Shown: positions 37,244 through 46,663, counted from the stretch's first letter. The stretch is 64,000 bases of DNA from Algoriphagus aquimarinus (GCF_900112005.1 NZ_FOKK01000001.1:186001-250000); one strand, 5' to 3'. Program-made: numbers and translations. Notes: generated by a model not told the origin, from the letters alone.

Positions 37244-38094
37244 TAGAAAATCACCGTCTTGTTTTTGATGGGCATTACCTTGCGATCTACATGATATTTG
37301 ATGGCTTTGGAAAGCACTACTTTTTCCACGTCTTGGCCGATCTGGACTAATTCGGTTACGGAATTATGATGTCTGACTCTGGCTACCTCTTGCTCTATAA
37401 TAGGACCAGCATCCAGTTCTTCGGTGACGTAATGAGCCGTTGCACCTATAATTTTCACACCTCTTTCGTAAGCCGCGTGATAAGGTCTAGCTCCCACAAA
37501 TGCCGGCAAAAATGAATGGTGAATATTGATAATACGATTGGGGAAATGCTTGATAAAATCAGCGGAAAGGATCTGCATGTATCTTCCCAGCACCACAAAG
37601 TCAATAGTGTTGGTCTTCATCAACTCCAATTGATTCGCCTCAGCAGCGGCTTTGGTCTCGGAGGTGATCGGTATATAATGAAAAGGAATGCCAAAAGCCT
37701 CCACAATTTCCTTCAAACTTTGATGATTGGAGACCACCACAGGAATATCTACTTCAAGCTGTCCCGCATGATGCCTTCCTAAAATATCAAACAAACAATG
37801 GGAAAGCTTGCTGACAAAAATCGCCATTCTTGGCTTCGGGAAATTGAAATGAAGCTTAAAATCCATCTTGAATCGCTCACCAACTTCTTCCTTAAATCGA
37901 GAAGCAATCTCATCTTTCTGCAAAGAAAAAGAATCCAACTCCCAAGCCGCTCTCATGAAAAACATGCCCATTTCCTCATCTACATGCTGATCCACTTCCA
38001 GAATATTTCCTTCATAAGAATAAAGGAATCGGGAAACTTCTGCTACTATCCCCTTTTGATCGGGACACTGTATTATGAGTATGGCTTTTTTCAT
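37240..38094 (-). CDS. purU: Formyltetrahydrofolate deformylase
   Basis: 284 residues. An N-terminal ACT domain (ILIIQCPDQKGIVAEVSRFLY) senses glycine/methionine-type ligands in this family. The C-terminal formyl transferase-like domain has FVVLGRYMQILSADF, INIHHSFLPAFVGARPYHAA and HYVTEELDAGPIIEQ, with the catalytic Asp in the latter. PurU hydrolyses 10-formyl-THF to THF and formate for purine synthesis and one-carbon balance. Cytosolic; normal length. Converges on alr with a 4-nt overlap. Confidence 0.96.
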   Translation of the reverse strand: MKKAILIIQCPDQKGIVAEVSRFLYSYEGNILEVDQHVDEEMGMFFMRAAWELDSFSLQKDEIASRFKEEVGERFKMDFKLHFNFPKPRMAIFVSKLSHCLFDILGRHHAGQLEVDIPVVVSNHQSLKEIVEAFGIPFHYIPITSETKAAAEANQLELMKTNTIDFVVLGRYMQILSADFIKHFPNRIINIHHSFLPAFVGARPYHAAYERGVKIIGATAHYVTEELDAGPIIEQEVARVRHHNSVTELVQIGQDVEKVVLSKAIKYHVDRKVMPIKNKTVIFY

Positions 38095-38206
38095 TTTTCA
38101 GTAGTTTGGTTACAAATAAAAGATTAAAGTGGCTTATATATGGTACGCTTAGCTTAACTGTGTTTTAATGCAGTTAGGGTTTTGTTACCAATTTTTTTTC
38201 TTTCAT

Positions 38207-38791
38207 TTAACTCATCCATCCATTTATAACTTTTACAAGTTCCCAAGAATTTTCATTAAGTGTTCTGTAAATGAAATAGCCACCATGAGCACAAAGGCTT
38301 CCACAATAATATTCTCGTTTAATGATTACATAATTTTTATCTTTTGAAAATAATGGTATTGAGTAGTAATAACGATTAGATCTTCTCTTGTTCTTTCTGT
38401 TGGAAATTGTTGCTTTGGGAATTTTACTTTGCCAAGTGCTGTCTTTGGAAGCTTTAAATTGTTCAAAAAGATATTCTTTATCTTCATCCTTAAAAATTGT
38501 ATCAAGCACATTTTTCTCCTGGAATAAGTATGTAAATGAGACTAAGAAATCATGTTCAGGTAAAGAGTCAGGCTTAATGAAATTCAAACTATCCCAACTA
38601 ATAATTTTTGGATCAATTTTCCTTTTTAAGGATAATAACGGTTCTTCTGAATACCTATCTGTTGAATTAACTTCCCAAGTCAAGAATGATATAATTTCGT
38701 TATCTTCAATAATATCACTGTAGGTTTGGCCAAAGCAAACTTGGTTGGTCAACAATAGTATAGTTAAAGTAATGAGTATAAGCTTATTCAT
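38207..38791 (-). CDS. Hypothetical secreted protein
   Basis: 194 residues from the ATG at 38791, giving the signal peptide MNKLILITLTILLLTNQVCFG; an earlier start at 38815 adds eight residues ahead of it. The mature protein is charged and includes KNKRRSNRYYYSIPLFSKDKN and a C-terminal HGGYFIYRTLNENSWELVKV. I do not recognise a family. Base composition is distinctly A+T-rich relative to purU and aroE on either side, suggesting a recent or fast-evolving accessory gene. Confidence 0.7.
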   Translation of the reverse strand: MNKLILITLTILLLTNQVCFGQTYSDIIEDNEIISFLTWEVNSTDRYSEEPLLSLKRKIDPKIISWDSLNFIKPDSLPEHDFLVSFTYLFQEKNVLDTIFKDEDKEYLFEQFKASKDSTWQSKIPKATISNRKNKRRSNRYYYSIPLFSKDKNYVIIKREYYCGSLCAHGGYFIYRTLNENSWELVKVINGWMS

Positions 38792-38831
38792 TTTTATTGT
38801 TGGTACCACTTGCATTGACGATACTTCGGTC

Positions 38832-38849
38832 TCCCGATAACTATCGGGA
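38832..38849. repeat. REP-like palindrome
   Basis: TCCCGATAACTATCGGGA is an 8-bp perfect palindrome with a 2-nt centre, embedded in CTTCGGTCT repeats. It lies 21 nt beyond the aroE stop. I know this palindrome type as a recurrent intergenic element in Bacteroidota genomes; it may also act as a 3'-end signal for aroE. Confidence 0.6.
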
Positions 38850-38869
38850 CGTCTTCGGTCTTCCAGCTC

Positions 38870-39607
38870 TTATGAATTCCAGATTTCCCAAGAGGCTTCA
38901 GCTTGTAGCATTAGCATTTCGAGGCCATTCTTAGCTTTTCCACCCTTATCCAAACAAGCTTTCATCAACGTAGTCACCGGAGGATTATAGACCAAATCAT
39001 ACACAAAATGCGCAGCTGAAAACTGATCCAACGGAATAGCAGGAATACCTTCTTCATTTGGAAAAGTGCCAAGTGGAGTTGTATTGATAATCAGGTGATG
39101 AGTTTTCATGATCTCAGGGTCTGAAGCCAGGTCACCGTAAGTAATTTGATCCTCATCTTCTGATCGGGATACATTCAGAAAGTCAATATCCAAATCTATC
39201 AACGCCTGCTTGATTGCTTTCGATGCTCCGCCTGTTCCCAAAATCAAGGCTTTTGGCTTTATGCCACCCAACCAAGGAGAAAGTGAATTTTTGAATCCAA
39301 TGTAATCTGTATTGTAACCTGTGCGAATTCCATCCTGGATATGAATGCAGTTAACTGCGCCGATTTCTTCGCAAGCTTCCTCTAGATCATCCATCAGTGC
39401 GATCACATCTTCCTTGTGCGGAATCGTGACATTGATGCCTTCTATCTCCGGATCTTCACTAAGAATCTCCTCTAGATCAAATGCATTAGGGATATCAAAC
39501 AATTCATAGGAACAGCCCTCTATTCCTTCCTTTTCAAACTTCTCTTCGAAATATTTCTTAGAAAATGAATGTGTAAGTGGGTGTCCAATTAGTCCAAATT
39601 TCCTCAT
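38870..39607 (-). CDS. aroE: Shikimate dehydrogenase
   Basis: 245 residues. FGLIGHPLTHSFSKKYF at the N-terminus binds shikimate, GINVTIPHKEDVI carries the catalytic lysine, GAVNCIHI and YNTDYIGFKNSL follow, then a nucleotide-binding ILGTGGASKAIKQAL. The enzyme reduces 3-dehydroshikimate with NADPH in the aromatic amino-acid pathway. Short variant typical of Bacteroidota. Its ATG overlaps the DUF368 stop by 4 nt. Confidence 0.95.
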   Translation of the reverse strand: MRKFGLIGHPLTHSFSKKYFEEKFEKEGIEGCSYELFDIPNAFDLEEILSEDPEIEGINVTIPHKEDVIALMDDLEEACEEIGAVNCIHIQDGIRTGYNTDYIGFKNSLSPWLGGIKPKALILGTGGASKAIKQALIDLDIDFLNVSRSEDEDQITYGDLASDPEIMKTHHLIINTTPLGTFPNEEGIPAIPLDQFSAAHFVYDLVYNPPVTTLMKACLDKGGKAKNGLEMLMLQAEASWEIWNS

Positions 39608-40539
39608 GATTTCTTTAAGTATGCCGCTAGGCGATCAATCCCAAATACCAAAATAATTCCAAACAAAAATGCGGCAACAGCCACCATTAATTTTGGCTCA
39701 AAACCTGTCTGCTCTAAATATTCACCGGGAAATAAATTCTTCGTCAAAAATGGCTTCTCTTCCCCACTAGATGAAGTGCGGTATGCAGTGACGATTTTCC
39801 AAGGCCAAAGTTTATTGATTGATCCAAGCATAAAGCCAGAAAGTAAACCAATTGTAATGGAATAAAATCGCTTCAGCAACCAGGAAATCACACGACTGAA
39901 AGATAGAAGTCCGACAATGCATCCTAAAGCAAAAACACCCAACGTAGCAAAATCTCGCTCCGAAACAGCGTGTAATACAGGTTCGTATTTACCTAAAATC
40001 AGCAAAATAAAACTACCGCTAATTCCAGGTAGAATCATCGCGCATATAGCAATAGCTCCAGCTACAAAAGTAAACCAAAGTGCATCTGGGCTACTTGTAG
40101 GTGGTAATTCCGTGATGAAATATGCTGAAATCGTACCTATAATCAGCGCGATAATCACTCCTATGCTCCATTCTTTGATATCCTTCAGAATCAAAAAAGC
40201 ACTGATTAAAATCAATCCACAGAAAAATGACCATAGCGGAATGGGATGCTCAGCCATCAAATAAGTGATCAGCTTCGAAAGCGAGAAAATACTCGTCATT
40301 ATCCCAAGGAATAGACTAAGCAAAAAGGCTCCGTTTACTGCTTGAAAGAATGCTTTGAATTCAAATTTGAGTAGCAACTTCAGACTATCCCCATTGAAGG
40401 AATTGATACTCCGGAGCAATTCCTCGTAGATTCCTGTAATCAGCGCAATAGAACCACCAGAAACTCCGGGTACTATGTCTGCCGCTCCCATGCCCATGCC
40501 TTTCAGGTAGGTGAGCACATATTTTCTGATAAAATCCAT
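39604..40539 (-). CDS. DUF368 polyprenyl-phosphate translocase (PopT-like)
   Basis: 311 residues from the ATG at 40539 (MDFIRKYVLTYLKGMGMGAADIVPGVSGG). A TTG start at 40572 would place a strong terminator hairpin inside the gene and is rejected. About eight membrane helices with ICAMILPGISGSFILLILGKYEPVL in the middle. DUF368 proteins have been shown to recycle undecaprenyl phosphate across the inner membrane, feeding cell-wall and surface-polysaccharide synthesis. Overlaps aroE by 4 nt. Confidence 0.88.
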   Translation of the reverse strand: MDFIRKYVLTYLKGMGMGAADIVPGVSGGSIALITGIYEELLRSINSFNGDSLKLLLKFEFKAFFQAVNGAFLLSLFLGIMTSIFSLSKLITYLMAEHPIPLWSFFCGLILISAFLILKDIKEWSIGVIIALIIGTISAYFITELPPTSSPDALWFTFVAGAIAICAMILPGISGSFILLILGKYEPVLHAVSERDFATLGVFALGCIVGLLSFSRVISWLLKRFYSITIGLLSGFMLGSINKLWPWKIVTAYRTSSSGEEKPFLTKNLFPGEYLEQTGFEPKLMVAVAAFLFGIILVFGIDRLAAYLKKS

Positions 40540-40551
40540 GGTCAAAAATAA

Positions 40552-40579
40552 AGGCTGATCGGAATATTCCAATCAGCCT
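40552..40579 (-). terminator. Terminator between phosphosulfolactate synthase and DUF368
   Basis: A palindrome AGGCTGATCGG / CCAATCAGCCT (one mismatch) centred on AATATT, followed on the minus strand by TTTATTTTTG. It begins 19 nt after the comA-like gene and ends 13 nt before the DUF368 ATG, so the pair may be separated or attenuated here. Confidence 0.75.
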
Positions 40580-40597
40580 GTAATGAGTTGAGTTGTA

Positions 40598-41368
40598 TTA
40601 CAATTTGATTTCTCCCAAGAAGTGATCAAACGTATCGCCTCTCAAGCCCAGTCGAATGGTTTCCAAAGGAATAATTTCAGAAGGACTGATATTACCTAGG
40701 TTCACATTTGCACCGATCAGCTTGATAAACCAAACCTGCTGAGATTTGATTGGAGCTTCCCAGATAATTCTTTCTTCAGGAATCTGAGTTAGAATTTCTT
40801 CCACTAGTCCTTGTCTTACTTCACCTGAATCTCTAAAAAGACCGACGTTTCCACCTTCTCTGGCTTCACCGATAACCTTCCAAGCACCAGCATCCAATTC
40901 TTTCTGCATCTGCTCGATCCATTTGTATGGAGGGATAATTTTTGCAGCATCCTTAGACCCTACTTCAGAAAGCACGGTAACTTGCTTAGCTAGCGTAGTG
41001 ATGTACTCACATTTCTTGTCGTGATTAAGGGAAATAGATCCATCAGACACCTCGGCGAAAGTCAGATCATATTTATCCAATACTTTTCTGTAATCGTCAA
41101 ACTGACCTCTTACAAGAAAAGCTTCGAAAAGTGTGCCTCCCAAGTAAACAGGAATTCCTGCTTCTTTATAGATAGCAAGTTTCTCGTTTAGGTTTTTGGT
41201 CACATAGGATGTAGCCCACCCAAGTTTCACGATATCTACGAAATCAGAGCAACTTTCGACAAAATCTTCTGTGGCTCTTAGGCTTAGGCCTTTGTCCATG
41301 GCCATGGTAAATCCTTTGGTTCGTGGCTTCTCAGTCCGAACGGGGATATTATTCAGCTCATAATTCAT
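40598..41368 (-). CDS. comA: Phosphosulfolactate synthase (ComA family)
   Basis: 256 residues from the ATG at 41368, 16 nt after the TPR gene stop; an extension to 41419 would overlap that gene and lacks similarity. Family features: RTKGFTMAMDKGLSLRATEDF, DIVKLGWATSYV, LGGTLFEAFLVRGQ, FAEVSDGSISL and GAWKVIGEAREGGNVGL, matching a TIM barrel that adds sulfite to phosphoenolpyruvate. In methanogens this starts coenzyme M synthesis; no other CoM gene is here. In Bacteroidota a role in sulfolactate/cysteate supply for sulfonolipids is plausible but is inference. Confidence 0.85.
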   Translation of the reverse strand: MNYELNNIPVRTEKPRTKGFTMAMDKGLSLRATEDFVESCSDFVDIVKLGWATSYVTKNLNEKLAIYKEAGIPVYLGGTLFEAFLVRGQFDDYRKVLDKYDLTFAEVSDGSISLNHDKKCEYITTLAKQVTVLSEVGSKDAAKIIPPYKWIEQMQKELDAGAWKVIGEAREGGNVGLFRDSGEVRQGLVEEILTQIPEERIIWEAPIKSQQVWFIKLIGANVNLGNISPSEIIPLETIRLGLRGDTFDHFLGEIKL

Positions 41369-41384
41369 TAGCGAGGTTTTAATG

Positions 41385-42800
41385 TTAAGATTCGAGATTT
41401 TGCTCTCGATATTGGGCAATAATCTTGTATAAGGCCTTCTGCTGCTTAAGCTCTGGCATCAAATCATACATGATGGAATGCTTTTCAAAGTCCAAAGTTA
41501 ACCCATTTTCCAAAAATGAAAACGCCTCTTTGTAATTGCCCATTTTGATTAGGTATACTACCAAGCGATAATAAAGCTCTGCTTCCTCTGGCATCTCCTC
41601 AATTCCTTCGCGAGTCACATCAATAGCCTCCTCGAATCGGTTCTGCTCAAAATATATAAGTGCCAGATTTACATAGGTTTCCAGAATTCCTGGCTCCAAA
41701 TTGATCGCTTCTTCGTATGCTTCAGAGCTAGCCTGCATGTTGCCCAAATTAAATTCAGCATCTGCAAGACCTACCCAATAATTAGAATTTTCTTTTGTAA
41801 GATTTAACGCTTTTTTGAAATAATGTATGGCTTCAAAGAATTTTTCCTTCTTCAGCATGCACATTCCTAGTCCAAACCAAGCGTCATCGTACTCCTCATC
41901 AAACTTGGCTGACTTCTTAAAGTACTTGAAAGCTTCATCTATTTTCTCCAATTTCTCATAGGCAGCGCCCATATAGCAGCAATTCTCTGCATTGGCTCCC
42001 TCACAATTAATCGTGTTCTGATAGGCTTCCAAAGCAAGCTCATATTGCTGCGTGTTCATCAGCGCATTGCCAAGATTGAAATAAGCTGAAGCAAAAGCGT
42101 CATCAATCAAAATCGCATAATCATACGCTTTGATCGCATCTTCGAATCTACCAAGACGATTATAAACTACTCCCAGATTATACCAGGCACCAGCACTGTA
42201 AGGATCTTGGTCAATGAACTCCTGGTAGAAATCCAGAATCTCATCAAAAGAACCTTCTTCCTCAGTAATCATCGCCAACTGGAAAAGCGCATCTTCGTGA
42301 TTGATGCGACTCTTTACAGCTTCTTTGAAATAGTAGCTTGCTTTTTCATTGTTGTTTTGGACGCGGTACAGGTTTCCCAAGGAGTAATATACCTCAGCTT
42401 TGTCTTCCGCTAATGGCAGGAAATTCTCCAACAACTCAATACCATCCTGCGATGTGCCTCCCAAAATGTGGGCATTAGCCAAGGCAAGAATGATTTCCTC
42501 GTTGTTTGGAGATATATTATTTATGTTTTCCAATATGCCCAGTCCTTCTTCCAATTCATCATTGAATATGAGGCATTGCGCTTGGAGCAACTTAATTTCT
42601 ACAGAGAATGGGAATCGTTCCAACGAAAACTCAGCAGCACGTAGTGCCTTGAGAAACTTCTGCTGATCAAAGTAAAATCGGATGATATCTTCCAATTCTT
42701 CCTCTTCGAAATAAAGGTCCAGATTGGCTTGAAGGGAATTTTCAAATCGCTCTACCAGCTTCTTGTCATTTTCCCAATCATGATCGTGATCTCCAGTCAT
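41385..42800 (-). CDS. Tetratricopeptide-repeat protein
   Basis: 471 residues, acidic, no signal peptide. At least eight successive TPR pairs are visible, with typical W-x-L-G and A-Y-x-N-L-G-N cores such as AGAWYNLGVVYNRLGRFEDAIKA, shortened here, and SAYFNLGNALMNTQQYELAL. TPR proteins mediate protein binding; no enzymatic domain is present. The gene sits 16 nt upstream of the phosphosulfolactate synthase and is likely co-transcribed. Function unknown; family recurs in Bacteroidota as a general cytosolic scaffold. Confidence 0.85.
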   Translation of the reverse strand: MTGDHDHDWENDKKLVERFENSLQANLDLYFEEEELEDIIRFYFDQQKFLKALRAAEFSLERFPFSVEIKLLQAQCLIFNDELEEGLGILENINNISPNNEEIILALANAHILGGTSQDGIELLENFLPLAEDKAEVYYSLGNLYRVQNNNEKASYYFKEAVKSRINHEDALFQLAMITEEEGSFDEILDFYQEFIDQDPYSAGAWYNLGVVYNRLGRFEDAIKAYDYAILIDDAFASAYFNLGNALMNTQQYELALEAYQNTINCEGANAENCCYMGAAYEKLEKIDEAFKYFKKSAKFDEEYDDAWFGLGMCMLKKEKFFEAIHYFKKALNLTKENSNYWVGLADAEFNLGNMQASSEAYEEAINLEPGILETYVNLALIYFEQNRFEEAIDVTREGIEEMPEEAELYYRLVVYLIKMGNYKEAFSFLENGLTLDFEKHSIMYDLMPELKQQKALYKIIAQYREQNLES

Positions 42801-42945
42801 TAGGATGTGTTATGGTTTATTTAAGTTACCAATTAATTTGGTCTCTCAAAATCTCGATTTGTTAAATTTCATTCTACTCTTTCAGAGAAATAATGTCATT
42901 TCTCATTGAAGCTTTGGGAAGAAACGATAGGGATCAAAAATAAGT

Positions 42946-43899
42946 TTACTTTGACCAGTTAAAGGTATCTTCCAAGCTATGATAATCATTATTAAGCAGC
43001 TTGTTCACTTTAGTATTATCGAAAAATAATTTTTGCTGTGAAATCATAGCTGTTTTCTTATTCAGCGGGCTTTTACTCAATCCTATTTTTCTAAATACAG
43101 TATTGAAAAACACTGCAATCTTAAGCATCACTGGACTTACTGCCTTTGATGGAGCCTTTTTTTCAAATACAGCTGCCATTTTCTCAAAGAATTCCTTGTA
43201 TGAAATCTGCTCTCTATTTAAAATAAAGCGCTCACCCCACACTTCATTTTCTACTAATTCTCTTACCTGCTTAGCCGCATCTCGCACATCGATGTAGTTC
43301 AAATCTCCCTTAGGGTAATAGGAATTCTCTTCCAACACGTAATGGTAAATATCTGAAGAACTACGATCGTCACTGATTTTTCCCAAAAGGATGGAAGGAT
43401 TCACTACAATCAAATCCAATCCTTCCTGCTCACCTCTCCAAGCTTCCAATTCGGCCAAATATTTAGAAATGCCATAATCCGTGTTGAGGGGAGATTCGAC
43501 CCATTTAAAATTCTCGTCAATTTTTGACAACTCAGGGCTCCTTCCTATAGCAGCAACAGAACTGATATGAACCAGTTTATTCACGCCGGAATTAAGCATG
43601 GCATTGACCAGATTTATAGTGCCATCGACATTGCTTTTATGCAAACTCTCTTCATCATTAGCATCAAAAGAAACTTTACCCGCTGCATGAACAACTATAT
43701 CCATCCCTTCGAGCGCTAATTCAATGGATTCAATATCAGAAAGCTCTCCTTCATGCCAGGTAATAGGAAAGTCAATTTCATCTAGCAATCTCAGCGATGA
43801 ACTTGATCTGCGAAAACCATGAATCTCTCCAAGCGCAGCAAATTCTTTAGCCAAATAGCTTCCAAATAGTCCCGTAATACCTGTAATAAGAATTTTCAT
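42946..43899 (-). CDS. NAD-dependent epimerase/dehydratase family protein
   Basis: 317 residues. The Rossmann start ILITGITGLFGSYLAKEF, VVHAAGKVSF, SSVAAIGR, and YGISKYLAELEAW (catalytic Tyr and Lys) identify an extended short-chain dehydrogenase of the NAD-sugar epimerase or dihydroflavonol-reductase type. Substrate unknown. It lies 15 nt after the CpsB-like phosphatase gene and belongs with the rfbC group, which suggests work on a nucleotide sugar, by context only. Confidence 0.85.
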   Translation of the reverse strand: MKILITGITGLFGSYLAKEFAALGEIHGFRRSSSSLRLLDEIDFPITWHEGELSDIESIELALEGMDIVVHAAGKVSFDANDEESLHKSNVDGTINLVNAMLNSGVNKLVHISSVAAIGRSPELSKIDENFKWVESPLNTDYGISKYLAELEAWRGEQEGLDLIVVNPSILLGKISDDRSSSDIYHYVLEENSYYPKGDLNYIDVRDAAKQVRELVENEVWGERFILNREQISYKEFFEKMAAVFEKKAPSKAVSPVMLKIAVFFNTVFRKIGLSKSPLNKKTAMISQQKLFFDNTKVNKLLNNDYHSLEDTFNWSK

Positions 43900-43914
43900 T
43901 GATCAACCCGCAAA

Positions 43915-44661
43915 TCAAAGAGTGGAATTTAGCACATCAAGTTGCTTGATTTTGCTGTATAATTTTGACTTTGGCAAAGTCTCCATCATGTCCAAGTAGC
44001 GTGGGTTGTGGCAGTCCGTACCAAAAAATTTCACTAAGCCCATCTCTACTAGCTTCTCACCAAAGTCCTTCACTGGCTTAGAGTAAAAGCCAGTAAGTGA
44101 TAGCAAGTTTAGTTGAAAAAGGATTTGCCTGTCTGTCAGGTCCTGAAGCAATCCCTTGTCTCCAATTAGGTATTGATAACGTTCTGGATGGGCGAGAATC
44201 GGCTTATAACCTGCCATTTCAAGTTGAAATATAATTTCCAAAAGCATTTGAGGCTTATTGATAAAGCCCGTTTCCACTAAGATATAATTGTCACCAAACG
44301 TAAGTACTTCTTCTCCATTTTTGATTTTCTCGAGGAAAATCTCGTCCATGTAATATTCAGCAGCAGCTTCTATTTCTATAGAAATACCTTCTTTCTTAAC
44401 CGCTCTGCGAAGATCCTCCAAACCCATTTGCACGATTTCTGGCGTATTGCGATAATACTCAGACATGATATGTGGTGTAGTGATGATTTTGCGCAAACCA
44501 TAATCTGACAAACGCTTAATCAAATGAAGAGACTCCTCCATGCTTTTAGATCCATCATCGATACCGGGTATCAAATGCGAATGCATATCGACCTCTAACC
44601 AGCTTAGGTCAAGGTTTTCATATACTTCCGGTTGTTTCTTAAACAGATCTAAAAATCCCAT
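43915..44661 (-). CDS. CpsB/YwqE-like tyrosine-protein phosphatase (PHP domain)
   Basis: 248 residues. DMHSHLIPGIDDGSKSMEES at ~25-45 gives the metal-binding HxH and D motif of the PHP fold; KIITTPHIMSEYYRNT, EAAAEYYMDE, ILAHPERYQYL and FGTDCHNPR supply the other ligands. CpsB/YwqE enzymes dephosphorylate tyrosine-phosphorylated polysaccharide co-polymerases. The matching kinase (Wzc/Wzz-type) is not in the window. The ATG overlaps the rfbC stop by one base (TAATG). Confidence 0.88.
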   Translation of the reverse strand: MGFLDLFKKQPEVYENLDLSWLEVDMHSHLIPGIDDGSKSMEESLHLIKRLSDYGLRKIITTPHIMSEYYRNTPEIVQMGLEDLRRAVKKEGISIEIEAAAEYYMDEIFLEKIKNGEEVLTFGDNYILVETGFINKPQMLLEIIFQLEMAGYKPILAHPERYQYLIGDKGLLQDLTDRQILFQLNLLSLTGFYSKPVKDFGEKLVEMGLVKFFGTDCHNPRYLDMMETLPKSKLYSKIKQLDVLNSTL

Positions 44662-45212
44662 TACAATCCTCCTTCACTAATTTTGAATTCTTCTAAGGTA
44701 GGCCATTCGGCATCTTTCTCAGAAGTAATTGGCTCGTCAATCTGCCAGTCTATATCTAAAGCTGGATCATTCCAAAGAATTCCTCCTTCACTTTCTTTAT
44801 TATAATAATTGGAGCACTTATATGCGAAGATCGAATCTTCCAATACGGAAAATCCATGGGCAAAGCCTTTTGGTACATACATCAGATTATTTCTGCTTGA
44901 ATCCAGGATGGCAGAATATTTCTCTCCAAAAGTCGAAGAGCCTTTTCTCAAATCCACGATTACGTCCAGAACTTTCCCCTGAATCACGCGTACCAATTTT
45001 GCTTGGGCAAAATCTCCTCTCTGAAAATGAAGACCTCGCACGGTTCCTTTCTGAGAGAAGCTCTGATTATCTTGAACCCAATCATGATCAACTCCTTCAG
45101 ATTGTAACCAATCTGCTCGGTAGGACTCAAAGAAATAACCTCTCTGGTCTTCAAAAATCCTTGGAAATATCTCTAAAACACCTGTTAGGGTGGCTTTTTT
45201 TACTTGGGCCAT
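44661..45212 (-). CDS. rfbC: dTDP-4-dehydrorhamnose 3,5-epimerase
   Basis: 183 residues from the ATG at 45212 (MAQVKKATLTGVLEIFPRIF); the in-frame extension to 45254 is unlikely. The cupin core includes RGYFFESYRAD, DNQSFSQKGTVRGLHFQRG with the catalytic His, and VPKGFAHGFSVLED. It epimerises the sugar ring in dTDP-L-rhamnose synthesis. No rmlA, rmlB or rmlD genes lie in the window, so the pathway must be completed elsewhere. First gene of a three-gene surface-sugar run. Confidence 0.95.
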   Translation of the reverse strand: MAQVKKATLTGVLEIFPRIFEDQRGYFFESYRADWLQSEGVDHDWVQDNQSFSQKGTVRGLHFQRGDFAQAKLVRVIQGKVLDVIVDLRKGSSTFGEKYSAILDSSRNNLMYVPKGFAHGFSVLEDSIFAYKCSNYYNKESEGGILWNDPALDIDWQIDEPITSEKDAEWPTLEEFKISEGGL

Positions 45213-45412
45213 TGGCAGTATATTAGTTTCGGCTTTAAAAGGCAAAATAACCACCAGTCAAATCACTATCCTAATCAATTCTAAGGAAATATGTCGAACT
45301 TTACGGCAACCTAACATGCCAATTTAAATAAAAATGCCGCAATTGGCCATTTCTAAGCAAATAGGAAACTATAATTAAGTGTTTCGCATTGTTTCGATAT
45401 AGCAATTAATTT

Positions 45413-46663
45413 ATGAGTAAACATTCCCGCAAACTTCAAAAACTTCACGAAACAGGTGGCAAAGAAGAAACTGCCATCCTAGTAAGTGTGGTTCGTCAAT
45501 ATCAGACCGAGCAACAAACGGAGGAATATCTGGATGAATTGGCTTTCTTGACAGAAACTCTCGGTGCAAAGACAGTTCATCGCTTTACCCAGAAAATGGA
45601 AAAGCCAGATATCAAAACCTTTGTAGGCTCTGGAAAACTTGAAGAGATTCAAGCATATATCAAGCATTTCGAAGTCGACATGGTCATATTCGATGATGAT
45701 CTATCTCCTTCTCAGATGAGAAACCTTGAGAATGAGTTGAAGGTCACGATCTACGATAGATCACTTCTGATTCTGGATATTTTCTTAAAGAGAGCACAAA
45801 CTGCCCAAGCTAAAACGCAGGTGGAACTTGCCCGCTTCCAATATCTACTACCTCGCTTGACAAATCTCTGGACTCACTTAGAGCGACAGAGAGGAGGTAC
45901 GACCACACGTGGCGGATCAGGTGAGAAAGAAATCGAAACTGATAAACGAGACATCAGAAACCGAATCACTCTTCTAAAGGAGAAACTTCGTGAAATAGAA
46001 AAACAAGGAGAAACACAGCGTAAAGGTCGAAATGGAATTGTTCGAGTAGCGGTAGTTGGTTACACCAATGTGGGTAAAAGCACCTTGATGAATCTAATTA
46101 CTAAAACAAATATTCTGGCTGAGAATAAACTCTTTGCCACAGTCGACTCCACCGTTAGAAAGATGGTACTTGAGAACGTCCCTTTCTTGCTATCGGATAC
46201 GGTCGGATTTATCCGAAAACTTCCTACTCACCTCATTGCAGCGTTCAAATCTACATTGGATGAAATCCGTGAAGCAGATCTACTCGTACACGTGGTTGAT
46301 ATTTCGCATCCGCATTTCGAAGATCATGTTGCTGTAGTGACTGAAACATTGAATGAAATCAAGGCTGGAGAGAAACCAATTCTGCTTGTCTTCAATAAAA
46401 TCGATTTGGTAGAGACCATGCCTAGCGAGGAAGAAAGCATGAAAATGACTGAATTGGAATTAGAAGAAGCAGATTTCCACGATTTTGATGCTTTGGCTGA
46501 AGCTTATGGAAAGAAAACTGGTATTCCTCCTGTATTCATGGCAGCAGCCAGCGGGGAGAATGTAGAAGGATTTCGACAAGCATTAATCGCTGAAGTGAAA
46601 AAACAGCACAGAAAAATCTATCCTCATTACTTAGAAGACGAAACCTTCACCATTGACGAATAG
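45413..46663 (+). CDS. hflX: GTPase HflX
   Basis: 416 residues. N-terminal HflX domain with TFVGSGKLEEI and VIFDDDLSPSQMRNLE, a Gly-rich loop QRGGTTTRGGSGEKEIETD, then a G domain with VGYTNVGKSTLMNL (G1), DTVGFIRKLPTHLI (G3) and FNKIDL (G4). HflX splits or rescues stalled 70S ribosomes under stress. Full length, standalone, followed by a strong terminator. Divergent from rfbC with a 200-nt A+T-rich spacer. Confidence 0.96.
   Translation: MSKHSRKLQKLHETGGKEETAILVSVVRQYQTEQQTEEYLDELAFLTETLGAKTVHRFTQKMEKPDIKTFVGSGKLEEIQAYIKHFEVDMVIFDDDLSPSQMRNLENELKVTIYDRSLLILDIFLKRAQTAQAKTQVELARFQYLLPRLTNLWTHLERQRGGTTTRGGSGEKEIETDKRDIRNRITLLKEKLREIEKQGETQRKGRNGIVRVAVVGYTNVGKSTLMNLITKTNILAENKLFATVDSTVRKMVLENVPFLLSDTVGFIRKLPTHLIAAFKSTLDEIREADLLVHVVDISHPHFEDHVAVVTETLNEIKAGEKPILLVFNKIDLVETMPSEEESMKMTELELEEADFHDFDALAEAYGKKTGIPPVFMAAASGENVEGFRQALIAEVKKQHRKIYPHYLEDETFTIDE

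Noticed and set aside
40540-40572. TTG-start extension of the DUF368 gene
   Set aside because: It would run through a strong terminator hairpin; the ATG at 40539 fits the family.
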